Shown here: positions 8,809 to 17,489 of the stretch, piece by piece
Layout of the letters: every line of letters begins with the position of its first letter
Numbering within the stretch: the first letter of the stretch is position 1
NCBI GenBank assembly: GCA_022820945.1
Contig: JAJEEP010000049.1
Location: forward strand, 86,375 to 150,374
Length of the DNA stretch: 64,000 nt
Direction of reading: 5' to 3'
DNA from: Alphaproteobacteria bacterium
GTDB taxonomy: Bacteria > Pseudomonadota > Alphaproteobacteria > UBA828
Program-made: the position numbers and the translations under genes
The notes under the pieces: generated by a model
What the model was told of the DNA's origin: nothing
What the model saw: only the letters and a program-made list of their open reading frames with translations
Database searches by the model: none

Positions 8809-9848
8809 GCAGCGTCTCCTTCGTTCGCTATCGCGCTCGCCGCAGCGACCATCGTGGGCCAGAGCGCCGCGCCGCCGCCCCGCGCGGCCTCGGCGCCCAG
8901 CACCTGCCACCAGTAAGCCTCGTTGCCGCACTCGTCGCGCCAGGCCCAGAGCCGCTTGGTCCAGTGGTGCAGGTCGTGCTCGGCCGTGTAGCCGATGGCG
9001 CCGTGCACCTGGTGGGCGAGGCGTGCGACCGTGCCGGCCGCCTGGCTTGCCCGCGCCTTGGCCACAGCGAAGCCGAAGGTGTTGGGCGCCTGCGCCGCCG
9101 CATCGACCGCTGCCCCACTCGCCGCCGCCTCGCCGGCAATTTCTGCCAGGTAGTGCTGAATCGCCTGGAAGCGCTTGAGCGGCCGGCCGAACTGCACGCG
9201 ATCGCCCGCATAACCGACGGTCATGTCGAGCACCTGCTCCATCGCGCCCCGCAACTGGGCGGCGCGGGCGAGCGCCATGAGGGCGAAGCCGTCCACCTCC
9301 GGCGGCAGGGCGACCAGGCGGGCCGGTGGGCCGGAGACGGCGACGTTGTCGCGCGGCTCGCCGGCCAGATTCGCACCCTCGATCACGTCGGCCGGCTCGA
9401 AGAAGGCCAATCCCTGGCCGGGTGCCCCCACCGCAAGCACGGTGGCGATCCGTGCCCACGGCACACGCGGCAGAGTGGCCGCGTCGATATCCTCCCGCAC
9501 CGCCGGCTGCATGGCCAGCGCGCCGGTCGGCGGCGCATAGAGGGTGAGCGGGCCGTCCGGCGCCTCGGCACCGGCGCAGTGGCACAGCAGGGTTCCGATC
9601 ATTGTCTCCGCGACCGGGATCGGCGCGGCATGGCGACCCGCCGCGCGCAGCACGGCAAGCCCCGCCGCGAGCCCGGCACCCCCCGCCTCTTCCGGCAATG
9701 CCGCCTGCGCGAGCCCGGTCTCGGCGAAGATCTGCCAGAGTCGTTCAGGCCAGGCGCCCTCCGCGAGCGCCTCGCGCGCAGCCTCGCTCTCCGCCGAAAA
9801 CAGGTCGTTGGCAGTCTGCTCGACCAGGCGCGCAACCTCGTCGCTCAT
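8805..9848 (-). CDS. Acyl-CoA dehydrogenase-like protein, second subunit
   Basis: This is a 347-aa member of the acyl-CoA dehydrogenase family. It is the shorter, more diverged partner of the pair and resembles the beta-type subunits of heteromeric dehydrogenases such as FadE27 or ChsE-type proteins. The C-terminal half keeps RVQFGRPLKRFQAIQHYLAE and the motif HQVHGAIGYTAEHDLHHWTKR, while the N-terminal half is weakly conserved. It overlaps the enoyl-CoA hydratase by ATGA and begins seven bases after the first dehydrogenase stop, so the three genes form one unit. I infer that it assembles with its neighbour to complete the FAD site. Confidence 0.82.
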   Translation of the reverse strand: MSDEVARLVEQTANDLFSAESEAAREALAEGAWPERLWQIFAETGLAQAALPEEAGGAGLAAGLAVLRAAGRHAAPIPVAETMIGTLLCHCAGAEAPDGPLTLYAPPTGALAMQPAVREDIDAATLPRVPWARIATVLAVGAPGQGLAFFEPADVIEGANLAGEPRDNVAVSGPPARLVALPPEVDGFALMALARAAQLRGAMEQVLDMTVGYAGDRVQFGRPLKRFQAIQHYLAEIAGEAAASGAAVDAAAQAPNTFGFAVAKARASQAAGTVARLAHQVHGAIGYTAEHDLHHWTKRLWAWRDECGNEAYWWQVLGAEAARGGGAALWPTMVAAASAIANEGDAA

Positions 9849-9855
9849 CGCCCCC

Positions 9856-11013
9856 TCACCGGACGCCCAGGCCACGGGCGATGATCGAACGCAGGACCTC
9901 GTTGGTGCCGCCGCGAAGCGTGAACGAGGGCAGCCCCAGCACCGTCGCGCCGAGCGCAGTCTCCAATGACGGCGCGTTGGCGCTTCCCCCCGCGACCGGC
10001 TCGACCGGCACCGCGCGGCGCACCGTCTCCACAACCTCGGCCTCGAAGCGGGTGCCCATGTCCTTGACGATGGCGGCCTCGACCTCCGGCAGTTCCCCCT
10101 TCTCCAGCTGGCCGGCGACCGCGAGCGACATGGCCCGCAGCGCATGGAACTCCGCCGTGAGCCGCCCGATCGCTTCGGCGAGACGGGGCTCGGGCTCAGG
10201 CCCGGCCGCCTCGACCAGCGCCGCGAAGAGATGGAAGGTGCTGAGAATTCGTTCGGGTCCGCTTCGCTCCAGCGCAAGCTCGCCGGTCACCTGACGCCAG
10301 CCGTCGCCCTCCTGCCCGATCAGCCGGTCGGCGGGTATCGTCACATCCTCGAAGACGCATTCGTTGAAGTCGTGCTTGCCGGCGAGGTTGACGATCGGGC
10401 TGACCCGCACGCCGTCGGCTTCGAGATCGATCAGGAACTGGCTGAGGCCTTCGTGGCGGCTCTCTCCGGCGGGCCCCGTGCGGCAAAGCGCGATCATGTA
10501 CTGCGAGCGATGCGCGTTGCTGGTCCACACCTTGGTGCCATCGATGCGCCAGCCGTCGTCGGTCCGTTCCGCGCGGGTGCGCACCGAGGCGAGATCGGAG
10601 CCGGAATCGGGCTCGCTCATGCCGATGGCGAAGTAGCATTCGCCGGCCGCGATCCTGGGCAGGATCGTCTGACGCTGCGCCTCGCTGCCGAAGCGCAGCA
10701 GCAGCGGGCCGCTCTGCCTGTCCGCCACCCAGTGGGCGTAGACGGGCGCGCCGGCCGCCAGCAGCTCCTCGATCACGACGTAGCGCTCAAGCGCCGAGCG
10801 CTCGTGCCCGCCGTAGCGCCGGGGCCAGCACATGCCGATCCAGCCCCGCGCGCCGAGCGAGCGGCTGAAGGCGGCCGACCAGTCCGAGCCGAAGTCGGAA
10901 TCGGGCCGCCAGCCCAGGGCCTCCTGCGACCCCGCGAGGAACGCGCGGACCTCGGCGCGGAGCGCGTCGGTGCCCGCCGGCATCGCCGGCGGCGGGAAGT
11001 CGAAGCCCGTCAC
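9856..11013 (-). CDS. Acyl-CoA dehydrogenase, first subunit
   Basis: This is a 385-aa flavin-dependent acyl-CoA dehydrogenase. The N-terminal helical domain includes WIGMCWPRRYGGHERSALE, the middle beta domain has the FAD-binding stretch AIGMSEPDSGSDLASVRT followed by WRIDGTKVWTSNA, and the C-terminus ends in GGTNEVLRSIIARGLG, typical of the FadE26/CaiA branch. It is the promoter-proximal gene of the four-gene minus-strand set (two dehydrogenases, hydratase, dehydratase). The substrate is unknown; the paired subunits suggest a bulky or branched acyl-CoA rather than a simple fatty acyl chain. Confidence 0.87.
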   Translation of the reverse strand: MTGFDFPPPAMPAGTDALRAEVRAFLAGSQEALGWRPDSDFGSDWSAAFSRSLGARGWIGMCWPRRYGGHERSALERYVVIEELLAAGAPVYAHWVADRQSGPLLLRFGSEAQRQTILPRIAAGECYFAIGMSEPDSGSDLASVRTRAERTDDGWRIDGTKVWTSNAHRSQYMIALCRTGPAGESRHEGLSQFLIDLEADGVRVSPIVNLAGKHDFNECVFEDVTIPADRLIGQEGDGWRQVTGELALERSGPERILSTFHLFAALVEAAGPEPEPRLAEAIGRLTAEFHALRAMSLAVAGQLEKGELPEVEAAIVKDMGTRFEAEVVETVRRAVPVEPVAGGSANAPSLETALGATVLGLPSFTLRGGTNEVLRSIIARGLGVR

Positions 11014-11345
11014 GGCGCGCGGCGCCCTCCTGCGCGGGGCCGGGCTTCTGACCTGCGGCGGGCCCTGTGGGATAGTGCGAACTTAAATTTCATGCGGGAC
11101 GCGCCGGGATTAGGCGGGATGAGTATGATGGGGTGGGATTCCACGGCGCCCAGCCCCGCGCGCGAGATGGCGTCGAGCGAGCCCGCTAATCATGCCGCCG
11201 CCGGCGGTGGTCCTACAGCGCGCGCAAGTCATGGCGCAATCGTGACGCGGCCGGCGCCCACCGTGCACCGCACCATGGCGCCGGTCGCTCGCGCCCACAG
11301 TGTCTCGCGCGCTGAACCGTGTTGCATTCGAACGAAGCCGCGCGA
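11014..11345. other. Intergenic region upstream of the acyl-CoA dehydrogenase operon
   Basis: These 332 bp lie between the hydroxyacid dehydrogenase stop and the start of the acyl-CoA dehydrogenase operon, both on the minus strand. No convincing gene is seen. The region nearest 11013 is locally AT-richer (around 11080-11092), where a promoter for the operon could lie, but I cannot assign clear -35 and -10 boxes. It also contains a small GC hairpin near 11192-11208 and the diverged repeat copy listed at 11232-11278. Confidence 0.5.
11232..11278 (-). repeat. Diverged dispersed repeat, copy A
   Basis: This 47-base segment aligns without gaps to 34317-34363. By hand count 36 of 47 bases agree, including a perfect 16-base core (GTGCACCGCACCATGG at 11263-11278). 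Similarity continues a little past the core with one gap. Read on the minus strand, both copies encode a similar short peptide beginning MVRCT and ending IAP, with silent third-base changes in Thr and Ile codons; copy A then meets a stop. It may be a remnant of a short gene or a regulatory element. Confidence 0.45.
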
Positions 11346-12398
11346 TCAGCGGCCGAAGGTCTCGGCGTAGCGCGCGAGCTTGGCCCGCCAACCCGCGCTG
11401 TCCAGAATCGCGCGGTTGACGACGGCAGGCGGCACCTCGCCCCGCTTCAGCGCCTGGCAGGCGACGACGTCGCCGGCGCCGAGTCCGGCGAAACACTGGT
11501 CGGTCCAGGCCAGCGCGTGGGGCGAGAGCACCACGTTGTCGAGCTTGAGGATGGGGTCGTCCGGGTCCGGCGGCTCCGGGTCCAGCACGTCGAGGCCGGC
11601 GCCGGCGATCCGCCCTTCCTGCAGCGCTACGGTGAGCGCCTTCTGATCCACCGTACCGCCGCGCGAGGTGTTCACGAGGTAGGCCGTGGGCTTCATCAGG
11701 CCGATCAGGCGCTCGTCGACGATGTGGTGGGTCTCGTCGCTGAGCGGGCAGTTCACCGTCAGGATGTCCGCCTCCTGACAAACCGTGTCGAGGTCCACCA
11801 TCTTGACGCCCAGCTCCTCCGCCACCGCCGGGTCGGCATACGGGTCGCAGGCCATGAAGTTCATGTCGAAGGGAGCGGCCATGCGAAACATCTCGGCCCC
11901 GATGTTGCCGATGCCGACCGAGCCCAGCGTCTTCCCGACGAGGCCCACCCCCATGTACCCGCTTCTCTTGGCGAAGCCGGCCGGGCCTTCGACGGTCAGT
12001 TGGTGCTTGATCAGGAGCTTGCCGGTGACCGCGAGGATCAGCGCGATGATGGCGACCGCCACCGGCCGGCGCACACCGTCCGGCGTGATGACCAGGCAGA
12101 TGTCGTTGTCGGTGCAGGCCTGCACGTCCACGCTGTCGTAGCCGACGCCGAAGCGCGCGACCATGGCGAGGCGGCCGTCCGCGGGCACGCTGGAGCGCTC
12201 GAAGCGCTGCGCCAGCAGGATCAGCGCGTCGTGGCCTTCGAGCTCTGCCGGGTCCACCGGCCCGTCGGAGTTCTTCAGGTAGCGCCACTCGATGTCCGGA
12301 TCGTCGTCGAGCGGCCCGCGGTCGAACATCGGGAAGAGCGGCTCGCCCTCCGGCGTGAGATAGTCCGCGCTCAGCGCGATTCTGAATTTGTCTGCCAT
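11346..12398 (-). CDS. D-2-hydroxyacid dehydrogenase
   Basis: This 350-aa NAD-dependent dehydrogenase interconverts a 2-hydroxy acid and a 2-oxo acid. The Rossmann fingerprint is GIGNIGAEM (about residue 165), followed by the catalytic Arg in NTSRGGTVDQ, the Glu-containing segment LDPEPPDPDDP and the proton-relay His in LSPHALAW. ATG 12398 is chosen because the family core starts soon after; the frame is open upstream but would overlap the aldolase. It is the last gene of the operon that starts with the LacI regulator. Its link with the aldolase just upstream suggests consecutive oxidation and carbon-carbon cleavage of a sugar acid, though the order is not settled by the sequence. Confidence 0.85.
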   Translation of the reverse strand: MADKFRIALSADYLTPEGEPLFPMFDRGPLDDDPDIEWRYLKNSDGPVDPAELEGHDALILLAQRFERSSVPADGRLAMVARFGVGYDSVDVQACTDNDICLVITPDGVRRPVAVAIIALILAVTGKLLIKHQLTVEGPAGFAKRSGYMGVGLVGKTLGSVGIGNIGAEMFRMAAPFDMNFMACDPYADPAVAEELGVKMVDLDTVCQEADILTVNCPLSDETHHIVDERLIGLMKPTAYLVNTSRGGTVDQKALTVALQEGRIAGAGLDVLDPEPPDPDDPILKLDNVVLSPHALAWTDQCFAGLGAGDVVACQALKRGEVPPAVVNRAILDSAGWRAKLARYAETFGR

Positions 12399-12414
12399 AA
12401 GTTGTCGATCTCCA

Positions 12415-13215
12415 TTATCTCTTCGGCCGCCGCCGGCCGCGCTTGCACTGGGCGCGCAGCCCCTCCGCACCCTCGCGCATGGCCTGCTGCAGCAGCCAGA
12501 CATCGCCCGAATAGCAGATGAAGTCGAAGCCTTCCTTGAACAGCGCCACGCCGACATCGACGTTCGGCACCAGCCGGCCCAGCGACTTGTTGTGCTTCTT
12601 CGCCGCCCGCACCACGCGCGCCACCGCCGCGATGAAGTCGGGATGGTCGAACTGACCGGCAATGCCCATGGAGACCGAGAGGTCGAAGTGGCCGATCCAG
12701 AGCACGTCGACGTCCTCGATTGCCGCGATGTCGTCGACGTTCTCGACTCCCTCGGCGGTCTCGATCAGGGCGACGAAGGTGCAGCGCCGGTTGGCGTCCC
12801 GCAGCTTCTTCTTCGTGTCCCCCGGCTCGTAGCGGTCGTGGGCGATCTGCAGCGCGACGCCGCGCTCGCCGTCCGGCGCGTACTTGACGTAGCTCAGCAG
12901 CTCCCGCGCCGCCTTCGCCGAGCCCACCATGGGCAGCATGATGCCCTCGGCCCCCATGTCCATGGCGCGCGCCGCGTGGTGGTACTCGCGGGACGGCACC
13001 CGCACGATCGCCGGCATGTCGCCCGCCTGCATGTAGCGCAGCATCTGCTTTATCGTGTCGAAGCCGAAGCCGGAATGCTCCATGTCGAGCAGCACGTACT
13101 CGCAGCCGGCGGCCTTCAGGATCTGGGCGATCCCCGGCGTGTTGAACTCGACCAGGAAGGTGCCGACCTTGAGCCGGCCGTGGCGGGACATCTCCTTGAG
13201 GGCGTGTTCTGCCAT
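12415..13215 (-). CDS. HpcH/HpaI-family aldolase
   Basis: This 266-aa class II (metal-dependent) aldolase carries VGTFLVEFNTPGIA at the start, VLLDMEHSGFGFD, the metal-ligand Glu in ALIETAEGVENVDDI and the metal-ligand Asp in WIGHFDLSVSMG. Members cleave 4-hydroxy-2-oxo acids such as 2-keto-3-deoxy sugar acids to pyruvate and an aldehyde, and some use hydroxypyruvate. It lies 16 bp upstream of the hydroxyacid dehydrogenase and 40 bp downstream of the lactonase-like gene, all in one direction. The basic tail RGRRRPKR is unusual but short. Confidence 0.87.
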   Translation of the reverse strand: MAEHALKEMSRHGRLKVGTFLVEFNTPGIAQILKAAGCEYVLLDMEHSGFGFDTIKQMLRYMQAGDMPAIVRVPSREYHHAARAMDMGAEGIMLPMVGSAKAARELLSYVKYAPDGERGVALQIAHDRYEPGDTKKKLRDANRRCTFVALIETAEGVENVDDIAAIEDVDVLWIGHFDLSVSMGIAGQFDHPDFIAAVARVVRAAKKHNKSLGRLVPNVDVGVALFKEGFDFICYSGDVWLLQQAMREGAEGLRAQCKRGRRRPKR

Positions 13216-13255
13216 GTGCTGTAACCCTTTTCGCTCCGTCGGAATGCTCTTCTTG

Positions 13256-15235
13256 CTAGGCGGCGAGCGCGATACGCGAGACCGCGAACGGCGCCAGTTC
13301 GAGGCGGCTCGGGTCGCCGGGCCGGCCGGCCGCTGCGGCGAAGCCCGCAGGGTCGGTTACCGCGTCCACGAAGTTGCTCGAATCCAGCCGGCCGATGGAT
13401 GCCGCCCCGCCCGAGAGGCCCGAGACCGTCACCGTCTGTTGCTCCGGGGTGAGATTGGCGAGCCAGAGCAGGGTGCCGCCCGCGGTCTCGTAGGCGAGCC
13501 CCAGCACCTGCGTGGCATCGCTGCTGGTCACCGTGCGCACCGCCGCCCCCTTCGCCGCCGCCAGCGCCGCCACGATGTGGTAGAGCGGCGGCACCGCTGG
13601 CCCGTCGAGGTCGTCGAACCAAGGCTGCGGGTGCTCGGTCCTGCGATAGACCATGCCGAGCGCGCCGGAGGGCTGGCCGAGCGCCAGCGCCTCCAGGCCG
13701 AGCGGCGCCACCCGCCCGGCATAGCCGAGCGTGAAGGCCGCGCCGAGCAGGGCGCGGTGGCGCGGGTCCTGGCGGTTGAAGGAATAGCGCCCGTTGTCGC
13801 CGTTCTGGTGAACGTCCGGCCCGTAGGGGTTGAAGCGCATGCCGATGGCGCTCGGCGCGATGCGATAGGGCTTGCCGCCGGCCAGCGCCTTGGTCGAGGC
13901 CACGATATCCGGCAGCGTCTGCAGCGTCTCGATCACCGAGCGGTCGTCCGGCTCGTGCACCACGGCGCAGGTGGCATGCGTGAGGAAGTCGAACAGGTCG
14001 GGCGTGGCGACGTTACGATTAAGCTCGGTGAAGTTGGTGAAGACGCCGCCGCCCAGCCGCACGCCCGGGAAGGCCGCGCGCGCCGCGGCGTAGACCTCGT
14101 CGAAGTCGGGGATGCCGAGGGCCGGAATCTTCTCCAGCGTGAACTTCAGGAGCCGCGCCTGCTCGGGCACGATGGCGTCGGGCTTGAGCCCGGCACGCGC
14201 GGCGATCTCCGCCGCCGCCGCGAACTCGTCCAGCACCGGCCCCTCGCAGGGCACCGTGATCTCCAGCACGACCTCGGCGTCGAGGGCCTCGGCCAGGCTC
14301 CGGCCGGCGGCAAGCGCCTCCGCCGCGTGCGCATCGCGCGGGTCGCACTCGCAGACGATGTGGCCCGGATCGAGCGCCTTGAGCAGGTCGAGCCCGTGAT
14401 CGAGGTGGTCGCGCTCCCGGTTGGCGACGCCGAGCCCGATCTCCGGCATGTGCGTCCCGGTCGCGCCGCCGAGAGCGATCTCCACCGCCCCGTCGTCGCC
14501 CGCCCCGGTCGCCACCGCCGCCGAGCCCCCCTCGATGGTGAGCGTCGCGACTTGCCGCAACGTCTCGCCCGCAGCCAGCGTGTAGGGGAAGGGCAGCGCG
14601 AGCGGGCGGTAGTAGGTCTTGTAGGAGGCATCGGTCCAGTTGCGCTGGTCCTCCGTCTCCCACGGGTCGGCGCCTTCGAAAGCGCAGGTGAGCCAGACCC
14701 CCGGCGAGACCCGGTGGCGCATGGCTGCAATGTCGTAGAAGGGCTGAAACGGGCTGATCAGGCCGGGGAAGCTGGTCTCCTCCGCTGCGCCGTCGCTGTG
14801 GGTGATGAAGCAGGCCTCACCCGCCACGCCCTCGACCGGATGCAGCACGACGAAGCCGGTGCGACTGGTTCTGAACTCGGTTTCGGGCTCGAACTCGACC
14901 GTGAAGACCAGGCTCCGCTCGCTCTCCGCCACGATGTCGGCGCGGTAGGTGAGCACCCCGTCAGGGGAGTCGATGCGCCCATCGTAGCCCACGCGAAAGC
15001 CGCCTTCCGTCTCCTTGATCTCCAGGTTGGCGATCTCCGGCGCGTAGGTCTCCCAGCCGCCGCCGCGCACGACGAAGGCGAGGCCGCGCAGCGCCTCCGT
15101 GCCGCCGTAGCGGATCCAGCGCAGCTTGCCGACCTCGAGCTCGGCCGTAAGCGCGCCGGCGGTGATGGTCCGCGCTTCCGGCGCCTCCTGCTCGGTGCCG
15201 TAGAGCGTGAGCGCCTCGCTCGGTGCCGTCGTCAT
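13256..15235 (-). CDS. apnL: D-apionate lactonase-like protein (ApnL family)
   Basis: This is a large cytoplasmic protein (659 aa, no signal peptide). From memory it resembles the ApnL family of D-apionate lactonases, which hydrolyse D-apionolactone in D-apiose breakdown. Supporting features are the opening ELEVGKLRWIRYGGTEALRG, the overall length, and a central TIM-barrel-like segment with GGGVFTNFTELNRN and IGMRFNPYGPDVHQNGDNGR. The C-terminal beta-rich part (LLWLANLTPEQQTVTVSGL) resembles glycosidase accessory domains. A Gfo/Idh dehydrogenase lies just upstream, and the known D-apiose dehydrogenase ApsD is of that family. The name rests on recall and context, so the exact substrate is inferred. 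Confidence 0.6.
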   Translation of the reverse strand: MTTAPSEALTLYGTEQEAPEARTITAGALTAELEVGKLRWIRYGGTEALRGLAFVVRGGGWETYAPEIANLEIKETEGGFRVGYDGRIDSPDGVLTYRADIVAESERSLVFTVEFEPETEFRTSRTGFVVLHPVEGVAGEACFITHSDGAAEETSFPGLISPFQPFYDIAAMRHRVSPGVWLTCAFEGADPWETEDQRNWTDASYKTYYRPLALPFPYTLAAGETLRQVATLTIEGGSAAVATGAGDDGAVEIALGGATGTHMPEIGLGVANRERDHLDHGLDLLKALDPGHIVCECDPRDAHAAEALAAGRSLAEALDAEVVLEITVPCEGPVLDEFAAAAEIAARAGLKPDAIVPEQARLLKFTLEKIPALGIPDFDEVYAAARAAFPGVRLGGGVFTNFTELNRNVATPDLFDFLTHATCAVVHEPDDRSVIETLQTLPDIVASTKALAGGKPYRIAPSAIGMRFNPYGPDVHQNGDNGRYSFNRQDPRHRALLGAAFTLGYAGRVAPLGLEALALGQPSGALGMVYRRTEHPQPWFDDLDGPAVPPLYHIVAALAAAKGAAVRTVTSSDATQVLGLAYETAGGTLLWLANLTPEQQTVTVSGLSGGAASIGRLDSSNFVDAVTDPAGFAAAAGRPGDPSRLELAPFAVSRIALAA

Positions 15236-15326
15236 CTCCCCTTCCCTTACCCGGTCCGTTCCGGCCTGTTATAGCAGCGACTGCACCCTCGCGCTGCCGC
15301 AGGCTGCGACCTGCAGCATCGCACGC

Positions 15327-16337
15327 TCAGGCGCCGACCTCCTCCCACCGACCGCTCTCGCCCGAGCGCGCCAGCGCATCCAGCGCCCGCATCATCTTGA
15401 CCGACTCCTCCAGCGGAAACGCCGGCGGCGCCTCGCCCCGCACTGCGGCGCAGAACGCCTCGGCCTGCGGCACGTACTGGTTGACCCGCTCCAAGGTCTC
15501 GACCTCCTCGTTGAGGGGCTCCCAGATCTGGCGCGGGCCGAGGATCGAGATGCGCGCTTCGCGGGTCGGCGACTGGGCGAAGGGATCGGGCAGCTCGATC
15601 CGCCCCTCGGTGCCGTGGATCGCCATATGCTGATGGACTGCGGAGAGCGTGCCGCAGGTGAAGCTCAGAATGCCGTTCGGGAACTGCAGCGTCGCACTGG
15701 CCAGCACGTCCGTCCCCCATTCGGGATGCCGCTCCATCGCGGCGAAGGCGCGGATCGGATCGGCCTCGAACACGTAGCGCGCGGTCAGCAACGGGTAGAC
15801 GCCGATGTCGAGCAGTCCACCGCCGCCCATCTCCAGCTTGTTGCGGATGTTTCCGGGGTCGTCCAGCCAGTAGCTGACCCAGCCCTGGATCGCCCGTACG
15901 GGCCCGATGCGGCCCGCGCGCACCAGCTCCCGCACCCGCTTCCATTGCGGATGATGGGTGACGACGTAGGCCTCCTGAATCTGCACGCCGGTCTCGTCGC
16001 GCACGGCGATCAGCTGCGCGGCCTCGTCGGCGTCGAGCGCGATGGGCTTCTCGCAGAGCACGTGCTTGCCGGCGTGCGCCGCCTTCGCCGACCACGGCAC
16101 GTGGAGGTGGTTGGGAAGCGGGTTGAAGACCACGTCGATAGCGGGATCGGCCAGCATGGATTCGTAGTCGCCATAGGCTTGGGCCAGGCCAAAGCGCTCG
16201 GCCACCGCCTCGGCCTTGGCCACCTCGCGGCTCGCGATGCCGTGGACGCGGAGGCCCTTGGTCTCAAGCAGCGCCGGAATCATGTGCTCGATGGCGAAGA
16301 ACGAGGCCCCGAGCACGCCCCAGGAAAGTTCCTTCAT
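15327..16337 (-). CDS. Gfo/Idh/MocA-family sugar dehydrogenase
   Basis: This 336-aa NAD(P)-dependent dehydrogenase has the N-terminal Rossmann segment GVLGASFFAIEHMIPAL, the hallmark CEKPIALDADEAAQL with the catalytic-type Lys, and GGGGLLDIGVYP with the conserved Asp of the active site. ATG 16337 is preferred over an upstream in-frame start because MKELSWGVLG matches the usual short leader. It stands 91 bp upstream of the ApnL-like gene. D-apiose dehydrogenase (ApsD) belongs to this family and feeds its lactone product to ApnL, so that role is a reasonable inference; related members oxidise xylose, galactose or inositols. Confidence 0.83.
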   Translation of the reverse strand: MKELSWGVLGASFFAIEHMIPALLETKGLRVHGIASREVAKAEAVAERFGLAQAYGDYESMLADPAIDVVFNPLPNHLHVPWSAKAAHAGKHVLCEKPIALDADEAAQLIAVRDETGVQIQEAYVVTHHPQWKRVRELVRAGRIGPVRAIQGWVSYWLDDPGNIRNKLEMGGGGLLDIGVYPLLTARYVFEADPIRAFAAMERHPEWGTDVLASATLQFPNGILSFTCGTLSAVHQHMAIHGTEGRIELPDPFAQSPTREARISILGPRQIWEPLNEEVETLERVNQYVPQAEAFCAAVRGEAPPAFPLEESVKMMRALDALARSGESGRWEEVGA

Positions 16338-16466
16338 CTCCCCTACTCCCCGCCCCGGAAGAGCGCCGCCATCCTGCGGGAAGCCCATTCCAGGCTCAAG
16401 GGAGAGGACCCATCGTAACGCCAGAATTCGAACTGCCGCACCGAAGGGCGCGCGGCAATCTGCGCG

Positions 16467-17489
16467 TCAAGCCTCCGGCGTCACCGAGACGCTGCAGGTT
16501 CCCCTGACGATCAACTCGGTTCCCAGCACGATGCGCTGGGGCGGCGCGTCGGGAGTTTCGATTCGCTCGACCAGCGCTGCCGCAGCCCGCCGGCCCATCT
16601 CGTCGCGCGAGACCCGCGTAACACTGAGCGGCGGGTTGAGAAGACTCGCTTCCTCAACGTCTTCGTGGCCGATCAGCGCGAAGTTCTTGCCTGGGAACAG
16701 GCCCTCCTTCGTCAGGCCATGGAAGAGCCCGAGGGCGATGGAATCGTTGTAGGAGATCGCAGCCGTTGGACGGGGATCGAGCCCCGCTATCCATTGGGCC
16801 GCCCGAAATCCTTCAACTCTCGTCGCCAGCGAAGGCCTGACCAGCGTGTCGTCGAAATCAACCGATCGGGTCTGCAAAGCCGCTCGATAACCCCGCAGAA
16901 GCACGTTGAACGGGGGTGTGCTCGGATCGCCGCCTACGACGGCGATTCGGCGATGACCCAGACCGAGAAGACGCTCCGTCGCAAGCCTGCCGGCTCCGTG
17001 GTCATCGTTGATGACGTAGTCGAACGCCGTGTCCGTAAAGGCCCGGGACACGAACACGAGCGGCGGTACCGGGATATTCTCCGAGGAGAAGTGCTCCGGC
17101 GTGGAGCCGATGGCCGGGCACACGATGATGCCATCGGCGTTGTACTCCGCCATGATCCTCAGGAAGTCAGCCTGTCGCTTGCAGGACTCGTCGGTGTTGC
17201 ACAGAAAGACGGTGCGCCCGGTTTGCGCCAGCGCGTCTTCCAGCGATGCGAGCAGGGCGCTGAAGAACGGGTCGGAGACGTTGTTGAGGATGACGCCGAC
17301 GGTGTGGGTGCGGGACGTGCGCAGGCTGGCAGCGCTGCGACCGTAGATGTATCCGGATTCCTCCAGGGCCGCCCTGACCCGCTCCTGCGTGCGCTGCGAA
17401 ATCCTCTCGTTGCCCCGCATCGCGAGCGACACGGTGGCCGTGGACACGCCCAGCTTGTCGGCGATGTGACGGAGGGTCGGTCGGGTCAC
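16467..17489 (-). CDS. LacI-family transcriptional regulator
   Basis: This is a LacI/GalR repressor. The N-terminus is a helix-turn-helix (LRHIADKLGVSTATVSLAMRG) followed by the hinge region, and then a periplasmic-binding-like sensor domain (TVGVILNNVSDPFFSAL, ISYNDSIALGLFHGL, LIGHEDVEEASLLNPPLSV). I placed the start at GTG 17489 (340 aa) because the HTH begins almost at once; a GTG at 17546 would add 19 residues. It heads the sugar-acid operon on the same strand and probably represses it in the absence of the sugar or its acid. No operator could be assigned with confidence. Confidence 0.85.
   Translation of the reverse strand: MTRPTLRHIADKLGVSTATVSLAMRGNERISQRTQERVRAALEESGYIYGRSAASLRTSRTHTVGVILNNVSDPFFSALLASLEDALAQTGRTVFLCNTDESCKRQADFLRIMAEYNADGIIVCPAIGSTPEHFSSENIPVPPLVFVSRAFTDTAFDYVINDDHGAGRLATERLLGLGHRRIAVVGGDPSTPPFNVLLRGYRAALQTRSVDFDDTLVRPSLATRVEGFRAAQWIAGLDPRPTAAISYNDSIALGLFHGLTKEGLFPGKNFALIGHEDVEEASLLNPPLSVTRVSRDEMGRRAAAALVERIETPDAPPQRIVLGTELIVRGTCSVSVTPEA

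Noticed and set aside
13055..15274. 739-codon open frame opposite the ApnL-like gene
   Set aside because: Antisense frame with repetitive Arg/Gly/Ala/Val; no recognisable domain.
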